Program-made: the position numbers and the translations under genes | Shown here: positions 62,782-64,000 of the stretch, piece by piece | Position numbering within the stretch: position 1 is the first letter of the stretch | How the letters are laid out: every line of letters begins with the position of its first letter | Assembly (NCBI GenBank): GCA_949361645.1 | Contig: OX442434.1 | Coordinates: 4,590,788 to 4,654,787, forward strand | DNA: 64,000 nucleotides | Source of the DNA: Spongilla lacustris | Taxonomy: Eukaryota; Porifera; Demospongiae; Spongillida; Spongillidae | Direction: 5' to 3' | Notes under the pieces: model-generated | What the model saw: only the letters and a program-made list of their open reading frames with translations | Database searches by the model: none | Told to the model about the DNA's origin: nothing

Positions 62782-63429
62782 GTACGTTTGAATTGGACTG
62801 AGTGCATGATACAATAAGTATATATTTGGGTTAGATGTACATCAGTTGACCCTTGTGTATCCACGTGACTGAGAGGTCACACGCATACTTGTACACGTAT
62901 ACAAATGTCATGTAGATCTATACATGTACATACACGTTCGTGTGACATCATTAAAAAACCTTTCTATTCTTTACATTGATGTATGGCTATACAAGACTAC
63001 AACTTATTTTAAAAAAGTAGCAAATGTGTGTGTTACAAGCAGACGCTAGAGCTATCCTATGTAAACTATAGCATTAGAGGTAAGGATTCATTGTTTAAGT
63101 TTAGGAAAAAAGACGGCCTGGTACCCACTATGTTAGTGCGCATGCGCTGACCATTACCTGTGAAAAACACGTAATCGTATACTTAGCTTGTACACTTTCC
63201 GTAAGCTAACTCATATCCGGTCTGCCTCGTTAAGGTTTTGTTTATGAATAAAATTAAAAACATAGCACACGTGACGAATTTATACACGCTACGCGTATAC
63301 GTGGCTCTTGAAATCCACCCCCATTCCCAGAGCCATGGTCGCAAACACCACTCGAACCACACCATCAGCTTGGCTAAGGCTGGACATCACTACCCTCTTG
63401 TTGTGCTCGTCTGTACATGAGTGGAACAT

Positions 63430-63663
63430 CGCAAACAGCTAGACATGGATGGCTGTTGTTTGGTTTCCGAGTCTCCTGACAAAACCGAACATCACATACG
63501 AGGCGGTTCGGAAGAATACCATCGAGGAGGACTTCAGCTCTGTCGTCAGGGATCTGGCTGAATGCAACATCAAGGCTCGGAAGGTTGTGGTCTACTGCCA
63601 ATCACTGGATATGCATATGTGTGCATCCCTTTACGCACACTTTCTAGAGTGGAACTTCGTATA
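63430..63663 (+). pseudogene. RecQ-like superfamily 2 helicase fragment
   Basis: The frame reads KPNITYEAVRKNTIEEDFSS, then VVRDLAECNIKARKVVVYCQ and SLYAHFLEWNF. This is the segment at the start of the second helicase domain (N-I-Y motif, then the KVI(I/V)YC(R/Q)S strand) of RecQ-type proteins, many of which sit in mobile elements of early animals. A 1-nt slip near 63480 links it to the preceding LVSESPDK. No helicase motifs I-III or VI were found nearby, so it is a fragment. Confidence 0.5.
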
Positions 63664-64000
63664 AGGAATTCTGGTGTGGTTTGAAAAATATCTCGGCCAT
63701 TTTAAGTGGTGCAATGATGACAAACACATTTTTAAGTAGCGGGAGACCCAAACTAAATCACTAGGGTGTTTTTGGTCCGCATAAACCTTCAGTTGTTTTA
63801 ATTCGACGTGACCCAACTTTACCCGACCACGCTCACGCGTTCACTGCACTTTCTAGGATATAGTAATGGGTCTCGCTGTGTGGTTCGATCAAACTTCAGT
63901 GATTCCTATACCTATACATACTTTAAATAGCAATGCACCACTTACCGTTTGTTCAAAATAATTCAAAAACGACAATAGCCTAGAAAGCTGCCATCTTTTT
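63664..64000. other. Window end, nothing recognised
   Basis: AT-rich DNA, no ORF with a motif and no repeat. Confidence 0.4.

Overview
This is animal nuclear DNA, most likely from a sponge (a demosponge is my best guess) or another early-branching metazoan. Reasons: genes are split into many short exons with GT..AG introns; the AT-rich non-coding DNA is full of acatgta words; there is an adhesion GPCR with a GPS cleavage site; and the transposons are eukaryotic (Ginger, hAT, RT-nuclease elements). No bacterial operons, rRNA or CRISPR arrays were seen. Exons were joined by eye from splice sites, reading phase and family resemblance. The species call is inference.

Layout. 210-742 (+) holds the last four exons of an SLC37-type sugar-phosphate exchanger. 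4243-17452 (-) is a complete nine-exon gene for a PLP enzyme of the D-cysteine desulfhydrase / ACC deaminase family (409 codons plus stop). Its introns hold large tandem arrays, including about 630 bp of pure GGGA and a 12-bp array with higher-order structure. A 515-bp gap separates it head-to-head from the main gene of the window, 17968-45977 (+): a 23-exon adhesion GPCR whose exons join in phase throughout to give 2183 residues. The order is signal peptide, two Ig-like domains, FN3, ten Ig-like domains, GAIN/GPS, 7TM and a long cytoplasmic tail.

The 8-kb intron between TM4-coding exons of the receptor is a transposon nest: foldback elements, a hAT-like element, and a decayed Ginger-type DNA transposon (about 40932-44679) coding on the opposite strand for an H2C2 / DDE integrase, a Ulp1-like protease and a PHD finger. 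Downstream lie fragments of RT elements with a C-terminal restriction-like nuclease (46395-48970), a 3.1-kb inverted-repeat element carrying a multi-exon BEN-domain gene (49685-52796), and a hAT relic with a perfect 8-bp target-site duplication (53038-54231). After that comes about 6 kb of satellites and a local tandem duplication (54774-60050). The last 4 kb holds little beyond a broken RecQ-like helicase fragment and a possible damaged first exon.

No operon-like cooperation is expected. The host content is two metabolic or transport genes and one cell-surface receptor. The rest is mobile and repetitive DNA, much of it inside introns.
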